Assembly (NCBI GenBank): GCA_026122225.1
Contig: JANEZZ010001866.1
Coordinates: 1,922,001 to 1,986,000, forward strand
Origin: Heloderma charlesbogerti
Taxonomy: Eukaryota > Chordata > Lepidosauria > Squamata > Helodermatidae
Length of the DNA: 64,000 nt
Direction: 5' to 3'
The position numbers were made by a program, and so were the translations under genes. Shown here one piece after another: positions 10,285-21,208 of the stretch (position 1 is its first letter; every line of letters starts with the position of its first letter). The notes below the pieces were generated by a model. It was not told the DNA's origin, searched no databases, and saw nothing but the letters and a program-made list of their open reading frames with translations.

Positions 10285-11270
10285 CCCCAGGGCTGCTGAT
10301 ACTTCCCTTTTATTTCTTAGTCATCCCGCTTGGGTTCCATAGCCATCGTAACTCAGCACCCGAGAACGCTACTGGCACCTGCGGTATTGTGCTCCCTGCT
10401 TCCCCAGTTGGGCCAAAGCTCCATGCAACCTGCAACAGAATGAACGTTCTTTGGAGAAGGAAACACCGGAGACCTCAGACCGGTTTCTTCGTCATGAGTC
10501 CACAGGCACTTCTTATGCGGATGCAGCAGCAAGCACCCAGACCTGGTGCACTGGCACCCTGACATCTGGCCCCTGCTTCTGCTGCTCCTGAAGGGAGAGG
10601 AGAAAAAACCTTACAGTTCTACCAAACCGGGCACGCGCACGCCTGGCTCCAGCCTGCAACTTGGCCAGCGAGGGTGATCAGAGTCGCATTCCATGGCCCC
10701 CTTAGGCCAGGAGTGCAGAAGGCTTTCAGGGGGGCTGGATCGCCCCCCCCATGAGTTCTGTGCCTCTGCCAAGCGTGAGGAGCAGGCCACTTCTGCGCTC
10801 CGTATCCCAGACAGCACCGCTCACTGTACCGCTGTGAAGGAACTCTGGTCTGTCTGAGCAGCAACCCAAGAAGTCGTGCTCTGATCGTTGGAGCAAAGCG
10901 GCCGGGTTTTCTCTAATATCTCATTCCGGGCATGTGGAAAACATTGCCAAAGGGAGGGATGGTTTCGCTTTTGCTTGCTGGATTCCCCCCAGTCCCTGGA
11001 GGGAGGAAGCAAGAGGCTCTTGGCTGCTTTCTGCAGCTCTGGAGGAGAGATGCTGATGCAGTGCCGCAAGCGGGAGGCAGCCTCCGCAGTAGCCCGGAGA
11101 GGGACAGGCCGGGGCAGCAGAAAGCACGCTGCCCCGGTGTCCCACCCTGCCCCTGGCACTGGGGCTCCCTGAGCTGGCAACAGCCACCAGCTGACAAAGG
11201 CAGGAACGGGAGACGGACCCAGTCCTCAAGCCCGTCATGCAAGGCGCCACGTTCCCGCCTCCTCTCCCTT

Positions 11271-11833
11271 TGCAATCCACACACTCCAGGAAACTCCAGG
11301 CTTCCGGCTATCCCCACCTTATTGGTCAAGGACTCACTTCTCTACAAATGCAGATTCTAGGAGACTCTCAGACTGCACAGAACCAGCTGATCCACACATC
11401 TACCAATATCAATAGAGCAGACAAAGAGGAAGATAGAGAAGTTGCCAGCAGTCTGGGCAAGAACTTCGTGGCCAGACTTGCTTCGCCAGGACGCCCCCCC
11501 CCAGGGCGGCGCCCTCCTGCGCTGGCTTCCACGAGTGGCCAGGCTGGGGGAGCGGCAGAGCCCCGCCCCTCACTTTTCCCGCTTCGCTCTGCGAGGGACC
11601 CTGGTCTCCCCCAAGTCACGCCTCTCGCCCTCCTCCTCCGAAACTTGAGTTCTCGTGGGGCAGGAGTGGGGGAACCGTTCAGGCTGGGCCATCGGTGCGT
11701 CAGGGTCTTGGGAAGACAGTCTTGCCGTACCTGGGCTCGCCGGGGAAGGGGCCTCCCTCTGCTCTGGCTGTTCCCATTCTGATTCCGAATCTGAGCTGCC
11801 AGATATCTCCATGCGCTCAATTTGTTCCCGACA
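11271..11833 (-). mobile_element. LTR-like interspersed repeat, copy 1
   Basis: This stretch is highly similar along its length to 33651-34198. On the minus strand both copies begin TG (TGTCGGGAAC / TGCCAGGAAC) and end CA (GTGTGTGGATTGCA / GTGTGTGGATCGCA). In this copy CCAATAAGG lies about 50 bp before the 3' end, as a polyadenylation signal in an LTR might. Shared blocks include TCAGATTCGGAATCAGAA and CACGAGAACTCAAGTTTC. No internal retroviral or retrotransposon coding region adjoins either copy, so a solo LTR is my best guess; I do not recognise the family. Confidence 0.6.
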
Positions 11834-12018
11834 CAAGGTAGCAGATTGCAGAAGCCGAATCCAGCCCACCCTAAATCTCATCTCCAGCTGTTGGACGTAT
11901 CCTTTGTAGGAAGGGGTCAGCTTCCCCCCACCGCTGTGCAATGCACAGCGCTCTATTCTGTCTGCTAGTGGAGGATCATTTACTCTGTGGTAAGCCCTCC
12001 TGTATTAATCTGTTTGGG

Positions 12019-12420
12019 CAGCCTTCCCCCAGCCTGGACCCCTCCAGCTGCACTGGACTACAAATCTCATAATCCCCAGCCAGCATGGCCATTGGTGTCG
12101 CCATTGGCTGATGATGCTGGAAATTATGGTCCAGCACATCTGGACTGTGGCCATTGGCTGGGGAGGATGGAAGCTGTGATCTCAGACATTTGGAGGGTGC
12201 CAATTCCCATCATCCCAAACCAGCATGGTCAATGGCTGGTGGTGATGGGAGTTGGGGTCCCAGACAACCGGAGGGCTCCGACTGCCATCATCTGCAGCCA
12301 GCATGGCCATTGGCTGGGTACTATGGGAACTGTGGTCCCAGGCATCTGGAGGGTTCCAACTCTCCAGAGAGCTTGGCCACTGGCTGTAGGGAGAAGGGAG
12401 TCGGGCTCCAACTGGTGATC
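12019..12420 (+). mobile_element. Palindromic hAT-like MITE (family A) with internal 78-bp tandem expansion
   Basis: It starts CAGCCTTCCCCCAGCCTGGA like other family A copies. The arm sequence (CATGGCCATTGGCTGG, ATGGGA.TTG.GGTCCCAG, ATCTGGAGGGT) is then repeated with a spacing of about 78 bp (the GGAGGG anchor at about 12193, 12270 and 12348). The period is a multiple of three, hence an open frame of 143 codons that is not a gene. Confidence 0.75.
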
Positions 12421-12438
12421 TAGCTGGCTGATGTAGAT

Positions 12439-12527
12439 CAGCCTCCCTCAGCCTGGGCCCACCAGATGTATTGGACTACAACTCCCAGAATCCCCCAGTC
12501 AACACATCTGAGGGCCCCAGGCTGGTG
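12439..12527 (+). mobile_element. Palindromic MITE family A, short copy
   Basis: It runs from CAGCCTCCCTCAGCCTGGG through TTGGACTACAACTCCCAGAA to CATCTGAGGGCCCCAGGCTG. Confidence 0.7.
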
Positions 12528-13696
12528 TAGATGGTACAGTACTGAGCCAGTGGGGCTGGTGGTTTGACTCCATAAAAGGCAGGTTCATGCTGTCAAAAAT
12601 CTCTAGTATTCCTTGAAGAAGGCTGCTTCCCCGTTCCTGGAAGCGGAGAGCCCTTAGTGTTTTCAGAGTGATGTGGGACAAAGGCTCTTTTCGACTCTGG
12701 CTCGGCTCTCAAACTTTTTCCTTCTACGCAAATTCACCGGCAATGCAAGCATCACCTGCCATGGCGAAATTAGGCTGAAACGCTGCTGCATTCTGACTTT
12801 GCACTTGCGCAACACCCGAATCCCGGCCTGCATCTTCACCGGCCCGAGCCTCGAGGAGGGCAGGGGCAGGGGCGTCACACGCTGAACTGCGGCTGTGGAG
12901 CTGCGGCTCTGCATTGTTAAGGCGGACGCTCCCAGAGTCTGAACTATCAGCCGCTTCCTTTGCTTCCCCAGACCTGCAATGCAGCTTTCTTAAATATTGA
13001 ACAGGCTGGCTGATGCTACTCCAGTGGCTAATGCCAACAACGAGGGACTGCTGGGTTTTTCCTTTCCTGGTCTTTTCCCCTCTTTTTTTCTTTTCCTTGT
13101 TTACATTGACACATCCTAAACGTCATTAATCTCCTTCCAGAAAGAGCCAGGGTGCCCATGCAGGGGAAGTGAGCAGAAAGGAGGTTGCGAGAGAAAGAGT
13201 GAGGACAGAAAAATTGGGGAGGAGACCTATACAGCATATTGCAGTAGGAATTTGTGGTGAGGGGGAGATTTGTGGCAGGTGGGTGGACCTCCTTCTGCAG
13301 GGCCAACTCCCTTGTGAGGAGAGACAGGCTTCCACAGCTGTTGCAATGTGTGTCCACTTACAAATATACAAGCTGGATGGCAGGTAAACATGCAGCTGGA
13401 CCGCACTAGTCTTTTAAAGCAGCAACAGTTCCCCCAAAAGCAAACCGGCTGCAGCCCTGCTAGGCTGCTTCTTGCAAGCCATCTCCAAGAAAGGCAGATT
13501 TCTGTCTACTTCATCAGCTACATTCAAACTGCCGAAGTCCTTCACTTCAGCCTCCCCAACTCAAGGAGTAGGGTCCATCCCGTAGTCACCAGCCATCAAT
13601 GCCCTTTATAAAAAATAATTAAAAAAATCTTTCATTATTAATACTAGAGAAAAGATCATCTCCTCACTCAGCGGCCATAACAAGGTAAAATTGCAC

Positions 13697-13780
13697 CCTC
13701 CAGATGTGTTGGGACTAGAACACCTATCATCCACAACCAGCAGCCGCTTGCTCCAGGATGAGTTGGACTAGCGCCTTCCT
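13697..13780 (+). mobile_element. Palindromic MITE family A, degenerate fragment
   Basis: CCCTCCAGATGTGTTGGGAC and CTATCATCCACAACCAGCAG resemble a family A arm. The other arm is poor. Confidence 0.4.
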
Positions 13781-15474
13781 AACACTTTCACTTCCGTGGG
13801 ACAATTTATCCCCACACAAATGTGGGGGGCGGGGCTCCTTTCAGGGGACGGATTCATTTTTCAGACATTTTGGGGGGGGTTACCATAGCTTACAAGGTGG
13901 CTGAGACCCCCTTTTTCTGCTCTTTCACAAAAGGCTTACCACCACACTCATAGCAATGGCTCTCTGTAACCTCCTTGCCACATTCCTGGGAGGGACGAAT
14001 GACCCTGGGGACAAGACTACATGATAATACCACGCTGTTCTCAGGTGCATTTTGTCCCTCCCGGGGGGGGGGAGCCCTACAAGGGGGGAGGGTTCAGCCA
14101 AATGAACATATCCACACAGATGCACAAACTATCTGCAGGTTCACTCTTAACCCTAAACAGCCCCCGCCTTGCTTCTCACACCAGCTCTTAAACACCAGCT
14201 CTCCCAAGCCCACGAAGGATCTCAAATCTGCTCCCGAAAATGCCCTATATGGCTCCAATTAGCAATTTAATAAGCCGTTGTCTCATGCGTCCATCTCCAA
14301 AAATTTATTTTTGGTTAGTGCAGAGACTTTAAGGACTATCAAATAAAAGCATCCCGCTTTTAATGATGTTCCGGCTTTGCTATTGGGGCCTTACAACCCA
14401 ATTAAAAACATGTTTGACAAAGCCCCCGCCCACGGCAATCTGAGCACAGCACAGCCTTTGCTGACGCTGAAAGGCTGAGTTAGTCGCTCTATAAACAGCA
14501 CCGGCCTGGCAGGACAGCCTTGGGATACAGCTGACTTCGATTTTGGGGTGGGGGAGGTGCCAGTGCTCAGCATTCCCCATCTGACTAGAAATTCCTGCCC
14601 CCACCTCAAAAAACCTCAGACTTGTAGAGGTTAGCTATGATTACTCAGTGGTGATGGAAAGATGTTCATAGATTCCTCCATGGCTACTGCGCCCCATTCA
14701 TTCTGCCGAACCTTCTGCCCTCACCAAGCCTCTGAGTCACTAGGATTTGGCTTCCCCCCACCCCCATCAATCCTCCTGAAAAGTTGGGTAATGAATAATT
14801 CCTAGCAGAAAGGAAGGCATGACACGACTTTATGGTAATTTTAATCACTAACAATGTAATAGATTGCCCTTGATGTCTATTTCAAGCCTCTTCTTTCTCA
14901 TTCCCAAGAAGCACAGGAAAAGGTGGGCCTGGAGTTGCAAGCCAGTAAGGGAACTGGTGGAACTATCCGGCTAAGAGGGATAGTCTTGTGACCATAATAA
15001 ACTATTACAAGCTAAGGGGGAAGCCTGGTGCTGGAGCTAGGACCCCAGGCTCATTGCCGAAGCAAGAGGGGGCTGTCCAAGGCAGCCAAGGCATCTAGAG
15101 CAAGGAGCCAGACGGGAAAGGTGCTGCGCCAGCATCTGCCAACTGACATCTTTCCCGTCCTGGTACTTCAGTGGAGGCCCGGACCCTGGAAGAGCTTGAG
15201 CCGGGGTCTTGTCCTCAGGAGCAGAACTTGGGAAACACAGGCCTCACGGGGCCCAGCTGAATGGTGGCTTCTATCCACTCTGTCTCCGAAGGGTGGCTTC
15301 TCTCCGGGCTTCCTATAGTCTTGGTTAGTGGGGTCCAGGAGGTTCTGTCAGGGACCTGCAGAACCCAGGGCCATGGCAAGAGGTAAATGCCTCAGGGCCG
15401 GAGATGCAGGGCTGCAGGGTTTCTGTGCTGTTGCTGCTGTTGCTAACGGCAGATGTGGGGCAACCTGGATTCGG

Positions 15475-15668
15475 GCCACAGGGTCTGAGAAGAAAGAGTT
15501 AACCCTTTCCCCCACCGGCCCCATGCTGTGGCCCCAGTCCAAATGAGGCACCCCTCAGAACTGATGCTAGCTGGTGGTAGTGGGGAAAGCGTACAAGGAG
15601 AAGAAATGCCTGTATATCTTCCCTGCTGAGGCTATAGCCTCTCCGGGTGCGGAGATATTTGTACAAGG
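15475..15668 (-). repeat. Unclassified interspersed repeat (family C), copy 1
   Basis: Its reverse complement matches about 34305-34500: GCATTTCTTCTCCTTGTACG / CCATTTCTTCTCCTTGTATG, CCACCAGCTAGCAT, GGCCACAGCATGGGG, GGGTTAAC.CTTTC. The class is unknown to me. Confidence 0.65.
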
Positions 15669-15670
15669 CA

Positions 15671-15790
15671 GGGGTGTCAAGCCTCTTTCAACCTGAGGGC
15701 AGAATCGGTATTGGAGAAGATGCCCTGGCAAAAGGAAGCTGGCACATGGGTGACAGCCCCTTCCAAGACCACCAACCCAGCCAACATCTG
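15671..15790 (+). mobile_element. hAT-like MITE left-end fragment
   Basis: CAGGGGTGTCAAGCCTCTTT resembles the CAGGGGTG terminal repeat of the element at 45144. The right end is not found. Confidence 0.35.
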
Positions 15791-15893
15791 CTTTTAGCGA
15801 CAAAACTGAACTGAAACAAAATTCCCACTCTTCCCTATGGATAACTGCACCAACTGCAACTCCATGCAAAGCAGATGGGGCTCAGAGGTTTTG

Positions 15894-15950
15894 AACTACT
15901 ACTACTACCACTACTACTACTACCACTACTACTACTATTATTATTATATC
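15894..15950. repeat. (TAC)n/(TAT)n microsatellite at a SINE tail
   Basis: Imperfect trinucleotide run adjoining the 3' end of the minus-strand SINE at 15945. Confidence 0.9.
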
Positions 15951-16162
15951 CCACCATTTTTCCCCTTGCAAGGAACTCAAGGCAGCTCACATGGCCTACC
16001 TCATCTCCATTTTATTCTCACAACAACCCTGTGAGGTAGGTTAGGCTGAGAGTTGGTGACTGGCCCAAAGTCACCCAGGGAGCTTCATGGCCAAGTGGGG
16101 ACTGGAACCCGGGTCTCTCTAGTCCCAGGCCAACACTCCAACACTACACCACACCGGCTCTC
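15945..16162 (-). mobile_element. MIR-like tRNA SINE with L2-type tail, near full length
   Basis: It reads TTATATCCCACC...TTGCAAGGAACTCAAGGC (reversed L2-like tail), then CTCACAACAACCCTGTGAGG, TGACTGGCCCAAAGTCACCC, GGGACTGGAACCCGGGTCTC (B box reversed) and CTACACCACACCGGCTCTC (head). Confidence 0.85.
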
Positions 16163-16500
16163 CTTCCTAATCCTTCGCTTGGAATGCCTCCCAGAGACGT
16201 TCGCTGCTTCAAGGGAGTGCCTCTCTGAGCCAGGCTCTGCTTGCAGAAGGGAGAAGAAGAGACTGAGTACCAACAGCCCGGCTTTTCAAAGGAACACAGC
16301 TCCCCTTCTGCAACCTCCCACCCCCAAGGCTCACCCCCAGGCTGCTCGCACTCCATTTTCAAGTATCAGGAAATCAATTTGTTCCTGTTCAAGTGAGCAG
16401 AACGCCATCTCTGCTTCAACGTCGGTTTCCTTTTGCTCTGTGCCTACACCTGCAGGATTGCAAGAAAACATCTTCACCCAGACATATCCCATTCCCCCCC

Positions 16501-16519
16501 CCACACACACACACACACA
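16501..16519. repeat. (AC)n microsatellite
   Basis: Short AC run after a C-rich stretch. Confidence 0.9.
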
Positions 16520-16639
16520 ACCCCCACCCTGCTGTCAACAACAGGTGCAGAACGAAATCAAAGCACTGCGACCCAGCATGCAGAAGATAAGTCACTGTTT
16601 CTGGTATGCACTACCACACACACACAAATCACCATAAGC

Positions 16640-17100
16640 CCCAAACACCTGTCATCACGAGCACAAAGCATCAACCACTAAATGTTCATATAACCCTGCC
16701 CTCTTCAAGGATTTTGCCCATTCTGCCTTGCTGCCCTTTATGCCTGGAATTCTCTGACAGAACACCTATGCCTACTCTCTCCCTCTCATTCATGATAAGC
16801 ACCAATCACCAACCATTCCAGCTGCATCAACTCCATCTCCCTTCTGTGACTTCTGCTGATCTCCCTTGCTGCCCCTTATCCCTGGAATTGTCTCCCAGAA
16901 CACCTATGCCCACTCTCTCCCTGCCCATCACGATAAGCACCAATCACCAACCATTCCAGCTGCATAGAATCCAGCTACCCTCAGTGACTCCCACCATTCT
17001 GCTTTGCTGCTGACCCTTATGCCTGAAGCTCTCTCCCAGTATATGTATGCACACTTCCTCCCTACCAATCATGATAAGCACCAATCACCAGGCTTTTCCA
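16640..17100. repeat. Minisatellite, unit about 138 bp, three to four copies
   Basis: GATAAGCACCAATCACC recurs at 16794, 16932 and 17073 (spacings 138 and 141), with a degenerate first unit near 16659. CTGGAATT.TCT and AGAACACCTATGCC recur in phase. The 138-bp period gives an in-frame reading of about 135 codons made of repeats. I do not read it as a protein. Confidence 0.85.
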
Positions 17101-17692
17101 CCTCCCATCAGGGATGGAGCCAGGTGGAACTTCAAGACTAGTCACCCTACCAGGACTCAGCCAAAAAGCTGGTTTGGGTTTTGCAAACATTTTTGGCCAT
17201 GCTGAAAAGTACACACACATCCCTTTAAGCCATTTATATTCATGAGGGACGGGATCACCGTTCAGTTCTTTTTGCCTGGAGCCCCATTATGCTGCACTTC
17301 CATGGTGCGGAAGGATGGGGTGGAGGGCTGACAACCTCCTTCTTGGAAAGGCCTGATAATTTTGACCCAGCAACTGCATCATGCAGCTGTCTTCCCGCTG
17401 CATTTTTTGTGCTCAAACCATCTGCTTTTTCCTCCCCCCATTCCTTTAAAATCCAGGGCTTGCTGAATTTGTTCTCCAGGCAATGCTGGAACAAAAAACC
17501 GAGGGGAAAAGCCAGTGACACACCACAGCACCCGAGACTTGAGCGATTCAGTGACATTATTAGCATCTCCCAAAGCAAACATCATTATAGAGCAACGGTG
17601 AGCATTAATAATGGCAAAAACATAACAGCCCCAAAAGAACCTGTGTAGATAGATATTTATGCAGAGAAAAGGGGGGAAGAGAGAGAGATGGA

Positions 17693-17760
17693 GGTGGGTG
17701 GGTGGGTGGGTGGGTAGACAGAGAGAGAAGAGAGAGAGAGAGAGAGATGCAGAGAAAGAG
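17693..17760. repeat. (GGGT)n and (GA)n simple repeats, G-quadruplex motif
   Basis: 17693-17715 contains five consecutive GGG runs separated by single T, a canonical G-quadruplex pattern. An AGAGAG run follows to about 17750. Confidence 0.9.
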
Positions 17761-18186
17761 GGAAGAAAGAGAGGGAAAAATGCAAAGAAAGGAGCCATCA
17801 TGGATACATTGGCCCAGACTCCTGTTGCAAGGGTGGGATCTCAGGATGTTAATTTACGTCCACGTTCTGTTTATCAAACGGGATGATAATGCTGCAGCAA
17901 TTTGGGGCTTGCTGGGGAGGGGGGAATGCTGTTCTGACAGAACCACTGCCCAGGCACTCAGGCACTGCACTGCTACAAAGCGTCTCTCTGGACTCCACAC
18001 CCTGCAGGCTGTTTGGGCACGGTATAGGGAAAGCGGTGGGGGCAGTGTGCATGCCCCAGGCATTTCGAACCTAACTAGGAACGGAGTTTAACATCCCGGG
18101 AATTCCTAAGGAACCAAAGGAAGAGAGATCCAGGACATAAATTATTTCTGCACACACACGCAAACACATGCAAAAGAACCTAGATT

Positions 18187-18391
18187 TTTATTCTAGTCCT
18201 CCTCGGAGGAATGTGGGGTGGTATGCCCAGCCCCCTTTTATGCAGCCAACAGCCCTACGAGATAGGATGGGCTGAAAGGGTAAGTGACTGACAGAAGGTC
18301 ACCCAAGTGAGCTTCATGACCAAGTGAGGATTTGAACTCAGTTCCTCCCAGTCCTACTCTGACACACTAACCGCTATGCCACACTGTCTCT
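18187..18391 (-). mobile_element. MIR-like tRNA SINE
   Basis: CCAACAGCCCTACGAGATAG, AAGGTCACCCAAGTGAGCTT, TTTGAACTCAGTTCCTCCCA and CTAACCGCTATGCCACACTG occur in the same order as in the copy at 15945. Confidence 0.8.
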
Positions 18392-18439
18392 GACTCCACT
18401 GGGTGGTTGTCAAACAACCTGTATTTTACTGCTCCATTA

Positions 18440-18650
18440 GAAATTTAGTTAGTAAGTTACTTTGATTTTTTTTAAATTCGGTATCCTGCCTTTCCACTAA
18501 AATTGGCCTTCAAGGATGCTCACAATCCATTTTACGATGATAGAACGATATATTTTAACATCAGCTTAAAATACTACACCCTGACATCAAAAATATAACA
18601 GAACAGCAGTACTAAATGGCAGTTAAAATAATAAGCATGTCCATATTTCT
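18440..18650 (-). mobile_element. L2-like LINE 3' end, old copy
   Basis: TCGGTATCCTGCCTTTCCAC, then CACAATCCATTTTA and a downstream AAAATA-rich stretch, the reversed layout of L2-type 3' ends. An (ATT)n run follows at 18651-18680. Confidence 0.5.
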
Positions 18651-18680
18651 ATTATTATTATTATTATTATTATTATTATG
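18651..18680. repeat. (ATT)n microsatellite
   Basis: About ten ATT units. Confidence 0.95.
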
Positions 18681-19649
18681 CCTTAAATGGCTTGGATTAA
18701 CAGGGTGGTTTTAGCTGGCACTAAAAAGATGAGTAACTTCAGTTCCTGGCAAATTCACATTACAGGGAAATGCGGCATGGCTGCGCAGAGGAAACCTGCC
18801 AAATGGATCAGGACACATCAAAACTGCCTCTATCTTCTCAGGGAGCCTTGCTTTAAGGATTGGGGTGTAGAACACTGACACTGTTTGTGGGCTGAACCAG
18901 CCATTCATTCCGCAGCAGTTTCTGCTGAACATCTGGAAAGCAGGGGCAAGCGGGCGTGATTTGCATCGGAGGAGTCTTGGGACTGGAGAAGGAGTGCTCC
19001 GGCCTTCCCCGCCTTCTCCCTCTCCCCCCGGCATCCATCATCCAGACCAGGTCTGCCTCAGCCCTGAAACAGACACTGTGGGCTCCACCGCACAACGAAT
19101 CGTTAACAATAATCTCACAGCAAGATTCATCCCCAGCTACGCACCAGGAACAAAAACTCTGACATTTACTGCTGTGCCATAGAAGACACGCGCCAAGTCT
19201 TTGGTATTCGCCATTAAACCTGATTGTTCATCTGTTTTCCCCTTGATTGCTATTGCAGATAAATGGAAAACGCTCTTGTTTTATTGCTATTGAAAAACAG
19301 GGGAGGGGGAGAAACCCCATCAGCGGGAAAACAGATCGCAAAGGGCCCCTGCTCCTTTAGGCACTTCGACAGCAGCAGCGTTCAGAAGCAGAGAGGGCGG
19401 CATTCCTGTTTCTCCATCTGCCTTGGGGTTTGGTTTGGCTTTTTTCAGTGGCGAAGTGGGCGGAAATCGGATGCCTGCGGCCTACCTCCGTAAACACTAC
19501 CTGTATGGCGAGGAAGCCTGACCGAAACCAGTATGGAAAAGTGGAAGACAGACCTCCCGCCACCACCGCTGCCATCACCACTGCATGTCTCCGTCTTCCC
19601 GGACCCATTTTACAAACACTGTGCCCATCATTATGACAGCGGTCCATTA

Positions 19650-19730
19650 CGAGTCCCAGGGCTCCTGTTGGCTGGGACTGATGGGAATTGTAGTCTAAAA
19701 TACATGCAGGGAACAAGTTGGGGGAGGCTG
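19650..19730 (+). mobile_element. Palindromic MITE family A, half copy
   Basis: GGGACTGATGGGAATTGTAG followed by TCTAAAATACATGCAGGGAA and GTTGGGGGAGGCTG is one family A arm. Confidence 0.6.
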
Positions 19731-19781
19731 GCCAAGGGAGGCCCGCAGGGCTCCACCTTGTCCCCAGCACTATTTAATATC

Positions 19782-19820
19782 CAGTGGAGGCTGGTGGCTC
19801 CAATGTCCATGGGGCAGAAG
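19782..19820 (+). mobile_element. MITE family B, terminal fragment
   Basis: CAGTGGAGGCTGGTGGCTCC followed by AATGTCCATGGGGC is the family B terminus. The rest is replaced by the (GAAA)n tract. Confidence 0.65.
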
Positions 19821-19844
19821 GAAGAGGGAGGGAGGGAGGGAAGA

Positions 19845-19845
19845 G

Positions 19846-19904
<59 letters not shown>

Positions 19905-19906
19905 AA
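19845..19906. repeat. (GAAA)n microsatellite
   Basis: About 15 GAAA units preceded by (GGGA)n. Confidence 0.97.
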
Positions 19907-19988
19907 CCAGAGATTTTTCCATTATGGGGTCTCTCCGATTCTCATTTTCCTGATCTTCGCTTCATTTTGTTCCATTTTCACATCTTCA

Positions 19989-20219
19989 GAGAGCCACTGT
20001 GGTGGAGTGGTTAGAGTGTTGGACTGGGACTCAGGAGATCTGGGATCTAATCCTTACTTGGCCACAAAGTTCACCAGGCGACTCCAGGCCAGTCACTGAC
20101 TCTCAGCCTTGCCTACCTCACAGGGTTGTTGTGAGGATAAAGTGGAGACCAGGAGGACCAGGCAAGGCGCCTTGGGTTCTTTGCAAGAGGAAAAAAGCCA
20201 GGATATAAATGTAATAAAG
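19989..20219 (+). mobile_element. MIR-like tRNA SINE with L2-type tail, full length
   Basis: AGAGCCACTGTGGTGGAGTG is the A-box head and GGGATCTAATCC marks the B-box region. GGCCAGTCACTGACTCTCAG and CCTACCTCACAGGGTTGTTG form the core. CGCCTTGGGTTCTTTGCAAG followed by AGGATATAAATGTAATAAAG is the L2-like tail. A (GTGC)n run follows. Confidence 0.88.
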
Positions 20220-20715
20220 CGTGCGTGCGTGCGTGAATTAAAGTTTCCATGAAAATGCACAACACACACTGTTTTACACTGTTTTGCCAAAGGTACACAT
20301 TTCTGCAAACAATTCCCCCGGTATAACGCACTTTTGAACGTTCACTAAGAGACGCACCTGTGCACACACTTCCCCACCCCATGCATTCTTGTTTGCAGTT
20401 TTAGATGGGAGAACTCGATCAGAAAATCTGGAGGAGTGCGAATTTCTACGAGTAGCTGAGTTTTGGCTCCCACAGAGGTTCGAAGTGCGAAATCAGGCCA
20501 GTCTGCATGAGAAGGTGAACCGAACGACTGTCTCCGCCATTCCGAGCTCATGGGTGCTGGACTCCATGGCCCTGTGCCCTGATCCAGACAGAGCCCTCCT
20601 CGTGTCCTTCAAGCAGCTCTTCCCAACCCGATGCTGTCTCTGTGTTGGGCTGCCGTGCCCACGGGCTGGGATTCCAAAGGCCAACAAGACTGCAGATGAT
20701 GGGAGATCATTTACC

Positions 20716-20945
20716 TAGTTTATTTATTTTATTTGTACCCTGCCTTTCTATCAAAAAATGGCACTAAAGGCAGCTCACAGAACCAATTAAAATTGATTAA
20801 AACACATTAAAATGCAATAAAAATATAACACTTGCAGGAAAAACATTATTAAAAACAGCACCCAACCCGCCAGATCCACGTACAGGTTAAAGGCCTGTGG
20901 CCCAACCCATCTGGAGGCCCCCTGGTTGAGGAAGGCTGTCTTAGA
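20716..20945 (-). mobile_element. L2-like LINE 3' end
   Basis: ATTTATTTTATTTGTACCCT, CTAAAGGCAGCTCACAGAAC and a long AAAT/TTAAAA-rich stretch fit a reversed L2-type 3' end. Confidence 0.6.
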
Positions 20946-21157
20946 GAGAGGGGCAGTATACTGCATGGACTTTCGGGGTGCCTCTGTGCATGGGACTCCT
21001 CTCACCCTGCCCTGCCCTGTCGTGGGCTCTCACTCAGTGCACACCTGGCCACCCGGTGCCACATCAGCACAGGAAGCAGTCTCAGACCAAACCGGGCCCA
21101 CAGGACCATATAGCCCAGTACTGCTGCCTCTGACAGGCTGCAGTTCTTCAGGGGTCT

Positions 21158-21208
21158 CCTCCATCTTGTCCTTCACCTCGGCGAGCGAAGTGTCTTGGGG
21201 TGGCCCTG
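21158..21208 (+). mobile_element. hAT-like MITE end fragment (same family as 48986)
   Basis: TCCATCTTGTCCTTCACCTC...GTGTCTTGGGGTGGCCCTG matches the right part of the 48986-49250 element. Confidence 0.5.

Noticed and set aside
16640..17100. CRISPR-like or coding repeat array
   Set aside because: Units of about 138 bp lack the short-repeat/unique-spacer layout, and the genome is eukaryotic; it is a minisatellite.
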